Of a stretch of DNA of 64,000 bases, positions 44,306 to 56,042 are shown piece after piece; position 1 is the stretch's first letter; every line of letters begins with the position of its first letter. Source of the DNA: CAIWHR01 sp963708855 (GTDB lineage Bacteria; Pseudomonadota; Gammaproteobacteria; Burkholderiales; Casimicrobiaceae); NCBI GenBank assembly GCA_963708855.1, contig CAVPUM010000005.1:82591-146590 (forward strand), given 5' to 3'. Position numbers and translations under genes: made by a program. The notes under the pieces were generated by a model that was not told the origin of the DNA, searched no databases, and saw only the letters and a program-made list of their open reading frames with translations.

Positions 44306-45304
44306 ATGAAGTTGACGTACAGGCTGGCCGCCGGCGCGCTCGCGACGGCACTCTCTACGACGTTGTGCGCCCAGGGCATGTTGGTCAAGGTCGACGGTTC
44401 GTCGACCGTGTATCCGGTGACCGAGGCCGTGGCCGAGGAGTTTCAGAAGGCCGAGAAGAATGCGATCAAGGTGACCGTGGGCATTTCGGGCACGGGTGGC
44501 GGTTTCAAGAAGTTCTGTCGCGGCGAGACGGATATCTCCAATGCTTCGCGGCCGATCCTGAAGGCGGAGATCGAAGAGTGCGCCAAGCTGGGCATCCAGT
44601 TCTACGAACTGCCGGTCGCGTTCGATGCGCTGACTGTCGTCGTCAATCCGAAGAACACGTTTCTCGACAAGGGCATTACCGTCGACCAGCTGAAGAAGAT
44701 GTGGGAGCCGGGCGCACAGGGCAAGGTCACGAAGTGGAACCAGATCGACGCGTCGTGGCCCGATGCCCCGATCAAGCTGTTCGGCGCGGGTTCGGACTCG
44801 GGAACGTTCGACTACTTCACCGAAGCCATCGTCGGCAAGGCAAAGTCCAGCCGTGGCGACTACACGGCGTCCGAGGACGACAATGTCCTGGTGCAGGGCG
44901 TGCAGCGCGACGTCAATGCGATCGGCTACTTCGGGTTTGCCTACTATGCCGAGAACCAGGCCAAGCTGAAGGCCGTTCCGATCGTCGAGAAACCGGGCAA
45001 GCCCGCGGTCTTGCCGTCGATGAATTCGGTGCTTGACGGCAGCTACCAGCCGCTGGCGCGACCGATCTTCATCTACGTCAACGCCAAAGCCCTTGACCGG
45101 CCCGAAGTCAGGAAGTTCGTCGAGTACTACCTCACCAACGGCGCGAAGCTCGCGCGGGAGGTCAAGTACGTCCCGCTGCCCGACAAGGCCTACACCATGG
45201 CAAAGGAGCATCTGACCAAGAAGAAGATGGGCACGGTGTTCGGCGGCGTCGCCGAAGTCGGCGTGCGGATCGATGACCTGATGGCGCGCGAAGCCAAGAT
45301 GTGA
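44306..45304 (+). CDS. pstS: Phosphate ABC transporter, periplasmic binding protein
   Basis: 332 residues with a signal peptide (cleavage near TLCAQG). The phosphate-binding positions are visible in VDGSSTVYPVTEAVAEEF, VGISGTGGGFKKFCRGETDI, ISNASRPI and FGAGSDSGTFDYFTEAIVG. It captures phosphate in the periplasm for PstCAB. First gene of pstSCAB-phoU-phoB-phoR behind a Pho box, so it is induced by phosphate starvation. A hairpin after the gene may allow more PstS than permease to be made. Confidence 0.95.
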   Translation: MKLTYRLAAGALATALSTTLCAQGMLVKVDGSSTVYPVTEAVAEEFQKAEKNAIKVTVGISGTGGGFKKFCRGETDISNASRPILKAEIEECAKLGIQFYELPVAFDALTVVVNPKNTFLDKGITVDQLKKMWEPGAQGKVTKWNQIDASWPDAPIKLFGAGSDSGTFDYFTEAIVGKAKSSRGDYTASEDDNVLVQGVQRDVNAIGYFGFAYYAENQAKLKAVPIVEKPGKPAVLPSMNSVLDGSYQPLARPIFIYVNAKALDRPEVRKFVEYYLTNGAKLAREVKYVPLPDKAYTMAKEHLTKKKMGTVFGGVAEVGVRIDDLMAREAKM

Positions 45305-45365
45305 TTCGCGCACAGTCGCGTCGCGGCGTTTTCGGAACGGGAAGCGCGGCGATTCTGTTGCCAGG

Positions 45366-45396
45366 CCGGCGCGGGCGGCGCAAGCTGCCGCGCCGG
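45366..45396 (+). terminator. Hairpin between pstS and pstC
   Basis: Perfect nine-base arms CCGGCGCGG and CCGCGCCGG, extended inward by a GCGGC/GCTGC stem with one bulge around a GCAA tetraloop. No U-run follows, so it probably acts as a partial terminator or 3'-end protector of the pstS message rather than as a full stop. Confidence 0.55.
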
Positions 45397-45418
45397 TAGC
45401 ACGAATGGGGGCGTTATA

Positions 45419-46372
45419 ATGCAAACGGCGTCCACGATGCGCGCCTTTCCCGGCACGCTGCCGACCGTGATCAGCGAACGGCTGTCGAAGAAATTCTCCC
45501 GCAATCTGAAGGAGCGCGCGATCGAGGCGGGGCTGTTCTTCGCCGCATTCGTGTCCGTGCTGACCACGGCGGGCATCGTCTACGTATTGCTGAAGGAGAG
45601 CGTGCTCTTCTTCACGCACGTCCCGATCTGGGATTTCCTGACCGACACGCAGTGGACGCCGCTGTTCGATGACGCCCATTTCGGCATCATGGTGCTGTTG
45701 TCCGGCACGATCACCAGCTCCTTTGTTGCCTTGGCCGTCGCCATACCGCTGGGCACGACCATTGCGATCTATCTTTCCGAGTTCGCCACGCCGCGCGCCC
45801 GGGAGATCGCGAAACCGGTCCTGGAACTGCTCTCCGGCGTGCCGACAATCGTCTACGGCTACTTCGCGCTGCTGTTCGTCACGCCGATCCTGCAGATCCT
45901 GATTCCGTCGCTGCCCGGCTTCAATCTGCTGGCGGCCGGAATGGTGATGGGCATCATGATCGTTCCCTACGTGGCATCGATATCGGAAGACGCGATGCGC
46001 GCCGTGCCGATGGCGCTGCGCGAGGGGTCGTTCGCGATGGGCGCGACCCGGCTGCAGACGGCGGTCAGGGTCGTGGTTCCCGCGGCGGTGTCCGGCATCG
46101 CCGCCGCCTACATCCTCGGCATATCGCGCGCCATCGGCGAGACGATGATCCTCGCCGTGGCCGCGGGCATGCAGCCCAACCTGACCTTCAATCCGCTCGA
46201 GCCCGCGGCGACGATTACCGCCTACATCGTGCAGGTGGCGTTGGGCGACCTGCCGCACGGCAGCATCGGCTACCAGACCATCTTCGCCGCCGGGCTCACC
46301 CTGATGCTGATGACGCTGGCGTTCAACCTCATCGGTTTCTACATGCGCAAGCGGTTCCGGGAGGCGTACTGA
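45419..46372 (+). CDS. pstC: Phosphate ABC transporter permease PstC
   Basis: 317 residues; ATG 45437 is an alternative start because no ribosome site favours either. Six membrane helices and the EAA loop EDAMRAVPMALREGSFAMGA then GATRLQTAVRVVVPAAVSGI identify the ABC permease that pairs with PstA; LSGVPTIVYGYFALLFVTPI is typical of PstC. The stop overlaps the pstA start (TGATG). Confidence 0.93.
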   Translation: MQTASTMRAFPGTLPTVISERLSKKFSRNLKERAIEAGLFFAAFVSVLTTAGIVYVLLKESVLFFTHVPIWDFLTDTQWTPLFDDAHFGIMVLLSGTITSSFVALAVAIPLGTTIAIYLSEFATPRAREIAKPVLELLSGVPTIVYGYFALLFVTPILQILIPSLPGFNLLAAGMVMGIMIVPYVASISEDAMRAVPMALREGSFAMGATRLQTAVRVVVPAAVSGIAAAYILGISRAIGETMILAVAAGMQPNLTFNPLEPAATITAYIVQVALGDLPHGSIGYQTIFAAGLTLMLMTLAFNLIGFYMRKRFREAY

Positions 46373-47296
46373 TGACGGCGGCGACGCACGACAGTGTTCG
46401 TCTGCGCGCGCTGATCGCGACGGCGAAGCGCTGGGACGTGATCTTCGTTGGCTTGGGCATCATCGCGCTCGGGATCGGGCTGCTCACCTTCGCCGCGCTG
46501 TTTCTCGACATGCTGATCGACGGCTGGTCGCGCCTGCGACCGGAGTTCTTCACCCAGTTTCCGTCGCGACGCGCCGGCCAGGCCGGCATACTTTCGGCGT
46601 GGGTCGGCACGACGCTGGTCATGCTGGTCACCGCGGCGGTCGCCGTGCCGCTCGGCGTGGCGGCCGGGATCTACCTCGAGGAATACGCGCGCAAGAACTG
46701 GGTGACCGACATCATCGAGATCAACATCACCAATCTCGCCGGCGTGCCGTCGATCGTCTACGGCCTGCTCGCGCTGGGCCTGTTCGTCTACGGGTTCGGC
46801 CTCGGGCAGAGCATCCTGACGGCCGGCCTCACGCTGGCGCTGCTGATCCTGCCGGTCGTGATCGTCGCCACGCGCGAGGCGATCCGCTCGATTCCGGCGA
46901 ACGTCCGCGAAGGCAGCTTACGCGGTGGGGGCGACGCGATGGCAGACGGTCAAGGACCACATCGTCCCGTACTCGATGCCGGGCATCCTGACGGGCGTGA
47001 TCATCGGCATGTCGCGGGCGATCGGCGAGACCGCGCCGATCATCACCATCGGCGCGCTCACGTTCATCGCCTTCCTGCCGCCGAGCGCCGGTGACGGCGG
47101 AGTTCCCGTTCCTTTCGTTCGAGTGGCTGCAGGCGCCGTTCACGGTGATGCCGATCCAGATGTTCAACTGGACGTCGCGTCCGGACGAGGCCTTTCACGC
47201 CAACGCCGCCGCCGCCGGCACCATCCTGGTCGCGATGACATTGCTGATGAACGGACTCGCGATCTGGCTTCGTTACAGACTCCGCAGGAACATCAA

Positions 47297-47303
<7 letters not shown>
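46372..47303 (+). CDS. pstA: Phosphate ABC transporter permease PstA (two frameshifts)
   Basis: About 310 residues. NLAGVPSIVYGLLALGLFVY and the EAA loop EAIRSIPANVREGS, then after a break near 46,915 YAVGATRWQTVKDHIVPYSM and GMSRAIGETAPIITIGALTF. A second break near 47,088 is followed by FEWLQAPFTVMPIQMFNWTS and the C-terminus LRYRLRRNIKW. Both breaks are single extra bases. It pairs with PstC in the inner membrane. It overlaps pstB by 7 bases. Confidence 0.9.
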
Positions 47304-48160
<857 letters not shown>

Positions 48161-48192
48161 GACATGCGTCGGACATGACGTCAGGAGGATTG

Positions 48193-48897
48193 ATGAGCGA
48201 CCACACATCCAAGCAGTTCGACGCCGAAATGGAGGCGATCCGCAGCGGCGTTCTCGCGATGGGCGGGCTGGTCGAGACGCAGCTCACTCGCGCCATCGTC
48301 CTGCTCGAGGACGATGACCGTGACGCGGTCGGCCAGGTGAAGGCCGACGAGAAGCAGATCAACCGGATGCAGGTCGACCTCGACCAGATGTGCAGCCAGA
48401 TCATCGCCCGGCGGCAGCCGGCGGCGGTCGACCTGCGCTTCGTGCTGATGATCATCAAGATCGTCAACGAGCTGGAGCGCGTCGGCGACGAGGTCAAGAA
48501 GATCGCCTACAAGACCGGCGAGATCCGCGGGATGGTCCGCCTGAGCCACGTCCGGCATTTCGACGTGATCCGCACGGCGGAACGCGCGGGAACGATGCTG
48601 CAGATGGCGCTCGACACCTTCGCCCGGCTCGATGCTGCGGCGGCGGCCGAGGTCATCGATCGCGACGAGGAGATCGACGCCGCCTTTCTGGCGATCATGC
48701 GCCAACTCATCAGCTACATGATGGAAGATCCGCGCACGATCACGGCGGCTCTGGAGATCGTGTTTATCGCGAAGTCGCTGGAGCGCATCGGCGATCATGC
48801 GAAGAACATCGCCGAGGCCGTGGTGCAGGTGGTCAAGGGCATCGACGTTCGGCACGTGTCCGCCGACCAGATCCGCGCCGAGGTGGCCGGGGAATGA
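48193..48897 (+). CDS. phoU: Phosphate uptake regulator PhoU
   Basis: 234 residues with a GGAGG ribosome site. Two PhoU repeats of three helices each; metal-binding motifs E..RVGDEVKKIAYKTGEIR-type (LERVGDEVKKIAYKT) and ERIGDHAKNIAEAVVQVV are present. It links PstB to PhoR so that the Pho response is off when phosphate is plentiful. Normal length and position after pstB. Confidence 0.94.
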   Translation: MSDHTSKQFDAEMEAIRSGVLAMGGLVETQLTRAIVLLEDDDRDAVGQVKADEKQINRMQVDLDQMCSQIIARRQPAAVDLRFVLMIIKIVNELERVGDEVKKIAYKTGEIRGMVRLSHVRHFDVIRTAERAGTMLQMALDTFARLDAAAAAEVIDRDEEIDAAFLAIMRQLISYMMEDPRTITAALEIVFIAKSLERIGDHAKNIAEAVVQVVKGIDVRHVSADQIRAEVAGE

Positions 48898-48976
48898 GCG
48901 CCGCAGCGCCAGGGCGCGGATGCGCCGCCTTGGTGGGCGGCGTCGCGGCGCCAGCCGCACGCGTGGGGGCACGTCG

Positions 48977-49672
48977 ATGACGCCGACCGTGCTCGTCGTC
49001 GAGGACGAGCCCGCGATACGCGAGCTGCTCAGGGTCAACCTGGTCGACGCGGGGTACGAGGTTCGCCTGGCAGCCGATGCGGAGTCCGCGCAGCGGGAGC
49101 TTGCGACGGCGCTGCCGGCCCTGCTTCTGCTCGACTGGATGCTGCCGGGCAAGTCGGGCCTGGCGCTGGCAAAAGAGCTGCGCGGTGACCCGCGCCTGCG
49201 CGAGTTGCCGATCATCATGCTCACCGCGCGCACCGATGAGGCGGACAAGGTCGCCGGCCTCGAGGCGTGGGTCGACGATTACGTGACCAAGCCGTTCTCG
49301 CCGCGCGAGCTCAAGGCGCGGATCAAATCGGTGCTGCGCCGGCGTGCGCCGGAGGCGGCGAACGAGCCGCTCCTCGCGGGCACGCTCGCCCTCGATCCGG
49401 CAACACACCGCGTGACGGCCGGCGGAAACGCCGTTCCGCTCGGCCCCACCGAATTCCGCTTGCTGCGTTTTCTGCTCGCGCGCCCGGAGCGCGTCCATTC
49501 ACGCGCGCAGTTGCTGGACCAGGTGTGGGGCGACAATGTCTACATCGAGGAACGCACGGTCGATGTCCACATCCGCCGCTTGCGGCTGGCGCTCGAACCG
49601 TTCGGGCAGGCTTCCCTGATCGAGACAGTTCGCGGCGGTGGCTACCGGCTCGCGGCGCCCCGGCCGCACTGA
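48977..49672 (+). CDS. phoB: Phosphate response regulator PhoB
   Basis: 231 residues. Receiver domain with VLVVEDEPAIRELLRVNL (acidic pocket), the phospho-acceptor Asp in ALLLLDWMLPGKSG, Thr in IIMLTARTDEADKVAGLEA and Lys in DDYVTKPFSPRELKARI. The winged-helix DNA-binding domain ends RTVDVHIRRLRLALEPFG and TVRGGGYRLAAP. The usual GLEAGADDY sequence reads GLEAWVDDY here, a small oddity near the dimer face. It activates Pho-box promoters such as those before pstS and ppk. It is followed by phoR after 18 bases. Confidence 0.92.
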   Translation: MTPTVLVVEDEPAIRELLRVNLVDAGYEVRLAADAESAQRELATALPALLLLDWMLPGKSGLALAKELRGDPRLRELPIIMLTARTDEADKVAGLEAWVDDYVTKPFSPRELKARIKSVLRRRAPEAANEPLLAGTLALDPATHRVTAGGNAVPLGPTEFRLLRFLLARPERVHSRAQLLDQVWGDNVYIEERTVDVHIRRLRLALEPFGQASLIETVRGGGYRLAAPRPH

Positions 49673-49690
49673 CGAGGACGGCGGGCGGCG

Positions 49691-51049
49691 ATGATCCCCT
49701 TCGTCGTGGCCGGCGTTGGCGCACCTCTGGCCGTCCTGGTCCTGGCCGCGCTCGGCGGGCTGATGTTCGGGGCGGCATGGGGTTTTGGCGCGCTGGCCAT
49801 CGGGCTCGGTGCAATCATCGGCTTTCACCTGTGGCAGATCCACCGGCTGACGCGCTGGGCCGACGCTGCACTGGACGCTCCGGTCCCGGAGGCGGGCGGA
49901 GCATGGGGCGTCGCATTCTCCGCCCTCTATCGCCGCGCACGCACGCGTACGCGGCGCCACCGCGACCTTGCCACCACGATCGAGCGGTTTCGCAACGCGG
50001 TCGAGGCGCTGCCGGAGGGCATGATAATCGTCGACGCTGCGAATCGCATCGAGTGGGCCAATGCGCGAGCGCAGGAGCACCTTGGACTCGATCTCGCGAA
50101 GGACACCGGCCGGCCACTGCTCAACCTGCTGCGCCAGCCCGAGGTCGTCCGCTATTTCGAGGCGCAGGAGTTTGCCGATGCAGTGATTATCGATTCGCAG
50201 CGAGGGAAAGGATCGACGCTGTCGATCCAGGTCGTACCGTTCGGCACCGACGAGCGTTTGCTGATCAGCCGCGACATCACGCAACTCGAAGCGGTCGCCC
50301 GCATGCGGCGCGATTTCATCGCCAACGTCTCGCACGAGCTCAAGACGCCACTGACGGTCGTCAGCGGGTTCCTTGAAACCCTGCAGGACCTGGAGCTCGA
50401 GCCCCGCCAGCGCACGCGATACCTGCAACTGATGGCGGAGCAGGCGGCGAGCATGCGGCGCCTCGTCGACGATCTGCTGACGCTGTCGGCGCTGGAGAGC
50501 GAGCAGAATCCGGTCGCGGAGTCCGAGTTCGCCATTGTGCCGCTGCTGCTCGAAGTGTCAGTCGACGCGAAGGCGCTCTCTGGCGGCCGACACACGATCG
50601 CTCTGGACATCGGCGACGCGGCAACTGTGACGGGCAGCCGGGACGAGCTGGCCAGCGCCTTCGGCAACCTCGTGAGCAATGCGATCCGCTATACGCCGGA
50701 CGGCGGTGCGATCACGCTCGGCTGGCACGTCGACGCGGAGGGGCGGGGCGCGTTCAGCGTTGCCGACACGGGCATCGGGATCGCGGCGGAGCACATACCG
50801 CGGCTGACCGAGCGCTTCTATCGCGTCGATCGCAGCCGGTCCCGCGCGACGGGCGGCACGGGCCTCGGGCTCGCGATCGTCAAGCACGTGCTGTTGCGCC
50901 ATCAGGCAGAACTCGATGTCACCAGCGAGCTGGGCCACGGCAGCACGTTCACGGTGCTCCTTCCGGCGCGGCGGGTGCGCTCGGCCGTGGCGTCCGAACC
51001 CACCGCGGACTCCGCGCCGGCGCCCGCGCCCAGCACTACCAGTAGCTGA
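49691..51049 (+). CDS. phoR: Phosphate-regulon sensor histidine kinase PhoR
   Basis: 452 residues. Two membrane segments at the N-terminus (residues ~1-45), a PAS-like region (FRNAVEALPEGMIIVDAANR), then the phosphorylated His in FIANVSHELKTPLTVVSGFL and the ATP-binding N, G1 and G2 boxes (GNLVSNAIRYTPDGG, ADTGIGIAAEHIPRL, GGTGLGLAIVKHVL). It phosphorylates PhoB under phosphate limitation. Like other PhoR proteins it has no large periplasmic domain and takes its signal from PstB/PhoU. Its 3' end overlaps the convergent alcohol dehydrogenase gene by 14 bases. Confidence 0.93.
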   Translation: MIPFVVAGVGAPLAVLVLAALGGLMFGAAWGFGALAIGLGAIIGFHLWQIHRLTRWADAALDAPVPEAGGAWGVAFSALYRRARTRTRRHRDLATTIERFRNAVEALPEGMIIVDAANRIEWANARAQEHLGLDLAKDTGRPLLNLLRQPEVVRYFEAQEFADAVIIDSQRGKGSTLSIQVVPFGTDERLLISRDITQLEAVARMRRDFIANVSHELKTPLTVVSGFLETLQDLELEPRQRTRYLQLMAEQAASMRRLVDDLLTLSALESEQNPVAESEFAIVPLLLEVSVDAKALSGGRHTIALDIGDAATVTGSRDELASAFGNLVSNAIRYTPDGGAITLGWHVDAEGRGAFSVADTGIGIAAEHIPRLTERFYRVDRSRSRATGGTGLGLAIVKHVLLRHQAELDVTSELGHGSTFTVLLPARRVRSAVASEPTADSAPAPAPSTTSS

Positions 51050-52346
51050 GCGCGGCCCGGAACAGCGATTTCAGATCGTCGCGCCCGACGTCCTTGGGCG
51101 CGTTGCGAATCACGCGGTACTGGGGCTCGGCGCCGGTGGCGAGCGCGTCGAGATGCGACGCGTCGAAACCCAGCGCGGTGAGGCCGTTGGGCATCGCCGT
51201 CGCCCGCATCAATTCGATCACGCGCTGGGCGAGCACCTCGCCCGCATCGCCGTTCGCCGCGCCGCGGGTTTCCGCGCCCAGGCATTGCGCTCCGTGCAGG
51301 TGCCGCTCCGGACAGCAGGGCGCCGTGTAGCGCCAGACCGACGGATTGTTGAGCACGACCGCCATGCCGTGCGGGACGAGGGTCTTCCCCTCCGGGTAGC
51401 CGTCGACGTGCCAGTCCTTCGTCAGGCCGGACACCGCATAGGACAGGCCATGCGGCAGGTGGCAGCCGGCAGCGTTGAAGGCAATGCCCGCGAGCATCGC
51501 CGCGTACATCATCTCGGTGCGCGCCTCGGAGTCGGAGGCGTCGTTGACCGCGCGCACCAGGTATTTCCCGACGCCTTTGAGTGCGTCGGTCGCGAGCATG
51601 TCCGAAAACGGATTGGCACCCTGCGACACCGGTCGGTCGATGCCCTGCGCCGGATTGAGGCGTCGCGGATAGGCACGCGCCGTCAGCGATTCCAGCGCGT
51701 GGCTCATGCAGTCGAAGCCGGTCGCGGCGACGGCGTTCTTCGGCAGTGACGCCGTGACTGTCGGATCGATGAGGGCGACGTCCGGAATCAGGCGCCGCGA
51801 GATGATGCCGGTCTTGGCGTTGAGCGAGCGCAGATTGAAGATCGCGATGCCGGTGGTCTCGGAGCCGGTGCCGCAGGTCGTCGGGCAGGCGATGTGCGGC
51901 TGCACGGGCCCGGGCACCTTCCGGCCGGCGCCGATCGGCGCGTTGACGTAGGTCATGAACTCGGCCGGCTGCGACGCGTAGAGGTTGGCTGCCTTGCAGG
52001 TGTCCATCACCGAGCCGCCGCCCACCGAAACGTAGCCGTCGAACCGTCCTGCGGACGCGAAGCGTGCCGCGTCCTGGAACGACGCGTCGGTCGGCTCGAT
52101 CACGCACTCACTGTAGACCGCGACGTCGACGCCCGCAGCGGCGAGCGACGCCGTGACGGTGGCGACGTACTCGCCCGACCGCAGGCGCGCATCGGTGAAC
52201 AGCGCAACGCGCTTCAGGCCGAGCTCGCGGGCATTGGCGCCGGCCTCCGCCAGAACGCCCGGGCCGAAGGTGAACGTCGGCATGCCGATGGTGAAACCGC
52301 GATCGCTGCCTTCGACAGCAGCGAAATCGGCATGGCAGCAAGGCAT
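51036..52346 (-). CDS. Hydroxyacid-oxoacid transhydrogenase (iron-containing ADH family)
   Basis: 436 residues from ATG 52346. The start MPCCHADFAAVEGSDRGFTI and FGPGVLAEAGANARELGLKR resemble the ADHFE1-type transhydrogenase. Nucleotide-binding loop SVGGGSVMDTCKAANLYAS, metal region TTCGTGSETTGIAIF and the His ligands in FDCMSHALESLTAR and HLPHGLSYAVSG, with a further His in LVPHGMAVVLNNPSV. It transfers hydride between 4-hydroxybutyrate and 2-oxoglutarate (or similar pairs) in the cytosol. It lies downstream of the GMC oxidoreductase on the same strand, 25 bases away, so the two may share a transcript. Confidence 0.85.
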   Translation of the reverse strand: MPCCHADFAAVEGSDRGFTIGMPTFTFGPGVLAEAGANARELGLKRVALFTDARLRSGEYVATVTASLAAAGVDVAVYSECVIEPTDASFQDAARFASAGRFDGYVSVGGGSVMDTCKAANLYASQPAEFMTYVNAPIGAGRKVPGPVQPHIACPTTCGTGSETTGIAIFNLRSLNAKTGIISRRLIPDVALIDPTVTASLPKNAVAATGFDCMSHALESLTARAYPRRLNPAQGIDRPVSQGANPFSDMLATDALKGVGKYLVRAVNDASDSEARTEMMYAAMLAGIAFNAAGCHLPHGLSYAVSGLTKDWHVDGYPEGKTLVPHGMAVVLNNPSVWRYTAPCCPERHLHGAQCLGAETRGAANGDAGEVLAQRVIELMRATAMPNGLTALGFDASHLDALATGAEPQYRVIRNAPKDVGRDDLKSLFRAALSYW

Positions 52347-52371
52347 GGTCGACTCCTTGGAAAGCGTCGCG

Positions 52372-54006
52372 TCAGCGTGCGGCGGCGAGGATGAGATCGG
52401 CAGCCTTCTCGGCAACCATGATGACCGGCGCATTCGTGTTGCCGGAAACGAGGGTGGGCATGACACTGCAGTCGACGACGCGCAATCCGGCGATGCCGTG
52501 CACCTTCAATTCGGTGTCGACGACCGCCAGCGGCTCCGCGGCAGAACCCATTCTGCAGGTGCCCACCGGATGAAAGATCGTCGCTCCCTTGTCGCGCACG
52601 AACGCGAGGATCGCCTCGTCGGTGGTGGCGTCCGGGCCGGGGCGGTACTCCCCGGCAACGTAGGGCGCGAGCGCACTCGTGGCGGCGAGCTTCCGCGCGA
52701 GCTTCACGCCGCGGACGATCGTCGCGCGGTCGTCGGGCGCCGAGAGGTAGTTCGGTTGCATCGCGGGCGCCGCGAACGGGTCGGGCGACTTGATCCGCAC
52801 GTGCCCGCGCGACTGCGGGCGCAACTGGCACACCGACAGCGTGAAGCCGGAAAACGTGTGCACGGGCGACCCCGCCATGTCGGAGGACAGCGTTGCCAGG
52901 TGGAATTGGAGGTCGGGCCGGTCGAGCGCGGGGTCGGTGCGCGCGAACATGCCGCCCTGGTTGATCCCGATCGCCATCTGCCCCGTCTGCGTGAGGACGT
53001 AGCGCACGCCCATCGCCAGCGTGCGCAGCTTCGATTTCAGCACGTCGTTGGTCGTGATGGGCTTCGCGCAGCGGAAGATCACGCGTGCCTGCAGGTGGTC
53101 CTGCAGGTTCTCGCCGACGCCCGGAAGCTCGTGGGCGACCGGGATCCCGAATTCCCGCAGCAGAGCGGCCGGACCAATGCCCGACAGCTGCAAGAGCTGC
53201 GGCGATTGCAATGCGCCGGCCGCAAGGATCACCTCGCGCCGCGCCGTGGCGGTGACATCGCGGCCGTCCGGCGATAGGCGACTGCCGTCGCGCGACGGCC
53301 GTCGAACGCTATCCGGGTTGCCTGCGCCCCGGTTTCGACGGACAGGTTGGCGCGGCGGCGCGCGGGACGCAGGTAGGCGGTCGCCGTCGAGCAGCGGAAG
53401 CCATGGCGAGTCGTCAGCTGGTAGTAGCCGGCGCCTTCCTGCGTCGCGCCGTTGAAGTCGGGGTTGGCGGGGATGCCGAGCTCGCCGCCGGCCGCGATCA
53501 GCAGCTTCGACGAGCTCGTGCTTGGCGCCGATGTCCGACGCCCACAGCGGGCCGCCGACGCCGTGATACTCGCTTTCGCCGCGCACGTTGTGCTCGAGCT
53601 TGCGGAAATACGGGAGGACGTCGCGATAGCCCCAGCCCGGATTGCCGAGCGCCGCCCAGTGCTCGTAGTCCTCGCGCTGACCGCGGATGTAGATGAGGCC
53701 GTTGATCGAGCTCGATCCGCCGAGCGTCTTTCCGCTCGGCCAGTAGACTTCCCGCCCGTTCATCTGCGGTTCGGGCTCGGTCTTGAAGCACCAGTTGTAG
53801 ACCGGGTTGAACATCGTCTTCGCGTACCCGATCGGGACGTGGATCCACGGGTAGCGATCGGGCGGGCCGGCTTCGAGCAGCAGTACCGAATGCCGCCCAT
53901 CCGCGGAGAGCCGGTTCGCGAGCACGCAGCCGGCCGAGCCCGCGCCGACGATCACGTAGTCCCAGGTGCTCGAGGATGCACTGATCCGGGTTTGGGGGTC
54001 GTTCAT
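52372..54006 (-). CDS. GMC-family FAD oxidoreductase, choline-dehydrogenase-like (two frameshifts)
   Basis: About 545 residues from ATG 54006 (GAGG upstream). YVIVGAGSAGCVLANRLSAD is the FAD motif; PSGKTLGGSSSINGLIYIRG and AAGALQSPQLLQLSGIGPA are GMC signatures; the C-terminus has HPVGTCRMGSAAEPLAVVD with the catalytic His and SGNTNAPVIMVAEKAADLI with the Asn partner. Breaks near 53,515 and 53,272 displace ~80 residues, which in the other frame read NPDFNGATQEGAGYYQLTT, as expected. It oxidises a primary or secondary alcohol; the substrate is unknown. It may form an operon with the transhydrogenase downstream. Confidence 0.85.
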   Translation of the reverse strand: MNDPQTRISASSSTWDYVIVGAGSAGCVLANRLSADGRHSVLLLEAGPPDRYPWIHVPIGYAKTMFNPVYNWCFKTEPEPQMNGREVYWPSGKTLGGSSSINGLIYIRGQREDYEHWAALGNPGWGYRDVLPYFRKLEHNVRGESEYHGVGGPLWASDIGAKHELVEAADRGRRRARHPRQPRLQRRDAGRRRLLPADDSPWLPLLDGDRLPASRAPPRQPVRRNRGAGNPDSVRRPSRDGSRLSPDGRDVTATARREVILAAGALQSPQLLQLSGIGPAALLREFGIPVAHELPGVGENLQDHLQARVIFRCAKPITTNDVLKSKLRTLAMGVRYVLTQTGQMAIGINQGGMFARTDPALDRPDLQFHLATLSSDMAGSPVHTFSGFTLSVCQLRPQSRGHVRIKSPDPFAAPAMQPNYLSAPDDRATIVRGVKLARKLAATSALAPYVAGEYRPGPDATTDEAILAFVRDKGATIFHPVGTCRMGSAAEPLAVVDTELKVHGIAGLRVVDCSVMPTLVSGNTNAPVIMVAEKAADLILAAAR

Positions 54007-54224
54007 CTCAATCCTCATTCTAATCAATCGCCATGACCACTGGTTGCGATGATGTCTCCTTCCTCTCGCCGCGCCGGTTTCCCGGCGCCGGGCTCACTCT
54101 TTCGGGTCGACCGCCCGGGCGCGACGAAACCGAATTTTGTCTTTTGCAAGCAATGACTTGGTCGATGATTCCCGATCCGGGCGTGGCCTCGGCAAGTGTG
54201 CTGCCGCGGCGTTCTGCAAGGTGT

Positions 54225-54253
54225 TTGACCATGGGAATGGAAATTGCTATCCT
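54225..54253 (+). promoter_or_regulatory. Promoter of the tRNA-tuf operon
   Basis: TTGACC and TATCCT are separated by 17 bases, and the predicted transcript starts about seven bases before tRNA-Tyr. The position fits a strong stable-RNA promoter, although no G/C discriminator stands out. Confidence 0.6.
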
Positions 54254-54266
54254 TACGTGTTTCGTC

Positions 54267-54352
<86 letters not shown>

Positions 54353-54439
54353 TCATTGATCGAGGCTGAGGGAGACCGGGGATCGGTTCGGGCGTGTGCT
54401 GCGCCGCGTTGCGAATCGTCCTGGCTCTGTCTTGACCGC

Positions 54440-54513
54440 GCGGGTGTAGCTCAATGGTAGAGCAGAAGCCTTCCAAGCTTACGACGAGGGTTCGATTCCC
54501 TTCACCCGCTCCA
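54440..54513 (+). tRNA. tRNA-Gly (TCC)
   Basis: 74 bases with encoded CCA. Acceptor GCGGGTG/CACCCGC, D-arm TAGCTCAATGGTAGAGC, anticodon TCC at 54472-54474 within CCTTCCAAG, T-arm GGGTTCGATTCCC. Confidence 0.95.
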
Positions 54514-54585
54514 AGGGATTTGGCATGACTAAAGGGAGTACGCGAACTGCAGGGCTGGTCGCGAGCTGTACCGGCAACGGACATC

Positions 54586-54660
<75 letters not shown>

Positions 54661-54722
54661 CGAATTTGACTGCCGGTTTCGAACACCGCATCCGAAGAAC
54701 GACGTCTGAAGGAGTCTGAAAA

Positions 54723-55913
<1,191 letters not shown>

Positions 55914-55926
55914 TCGACCGAAGTAC

Positions 55927-56002
55927 AGGCCAGTAGCTCAATTGGCAGAGCGGCGGTCTCCAAAACCGCAGGTTGGGGGTTCGATTCCCTCCTGGCCTGC
56001 CA
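55927..56002 (+). tRNA. tRNA-Trp (CCA)
   Basis: 76 bases with encoded 3' CCA. Acceptor AGGCCAG/CTGGCCT, D-arm TAGCTCAATTGGCAGAGC, anticodon CCA at 55960-55962 within TCTCCAAAA, T-arm GGGGGTTCGATTCCCTC. Between tuf and secE, its usual place. Confidence 0.95.
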
Positions 56003-56042
56003 GCATCCGGTGGCAGGCGGCAGCACTTCGAGAACCAAGGAT

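Noticed and set aside
45415..45420. TATAAT as a promoter for pstC
   Set aside because: It overlaps the first possible start codon and has no -35 element at a suitable distance; likely chance.
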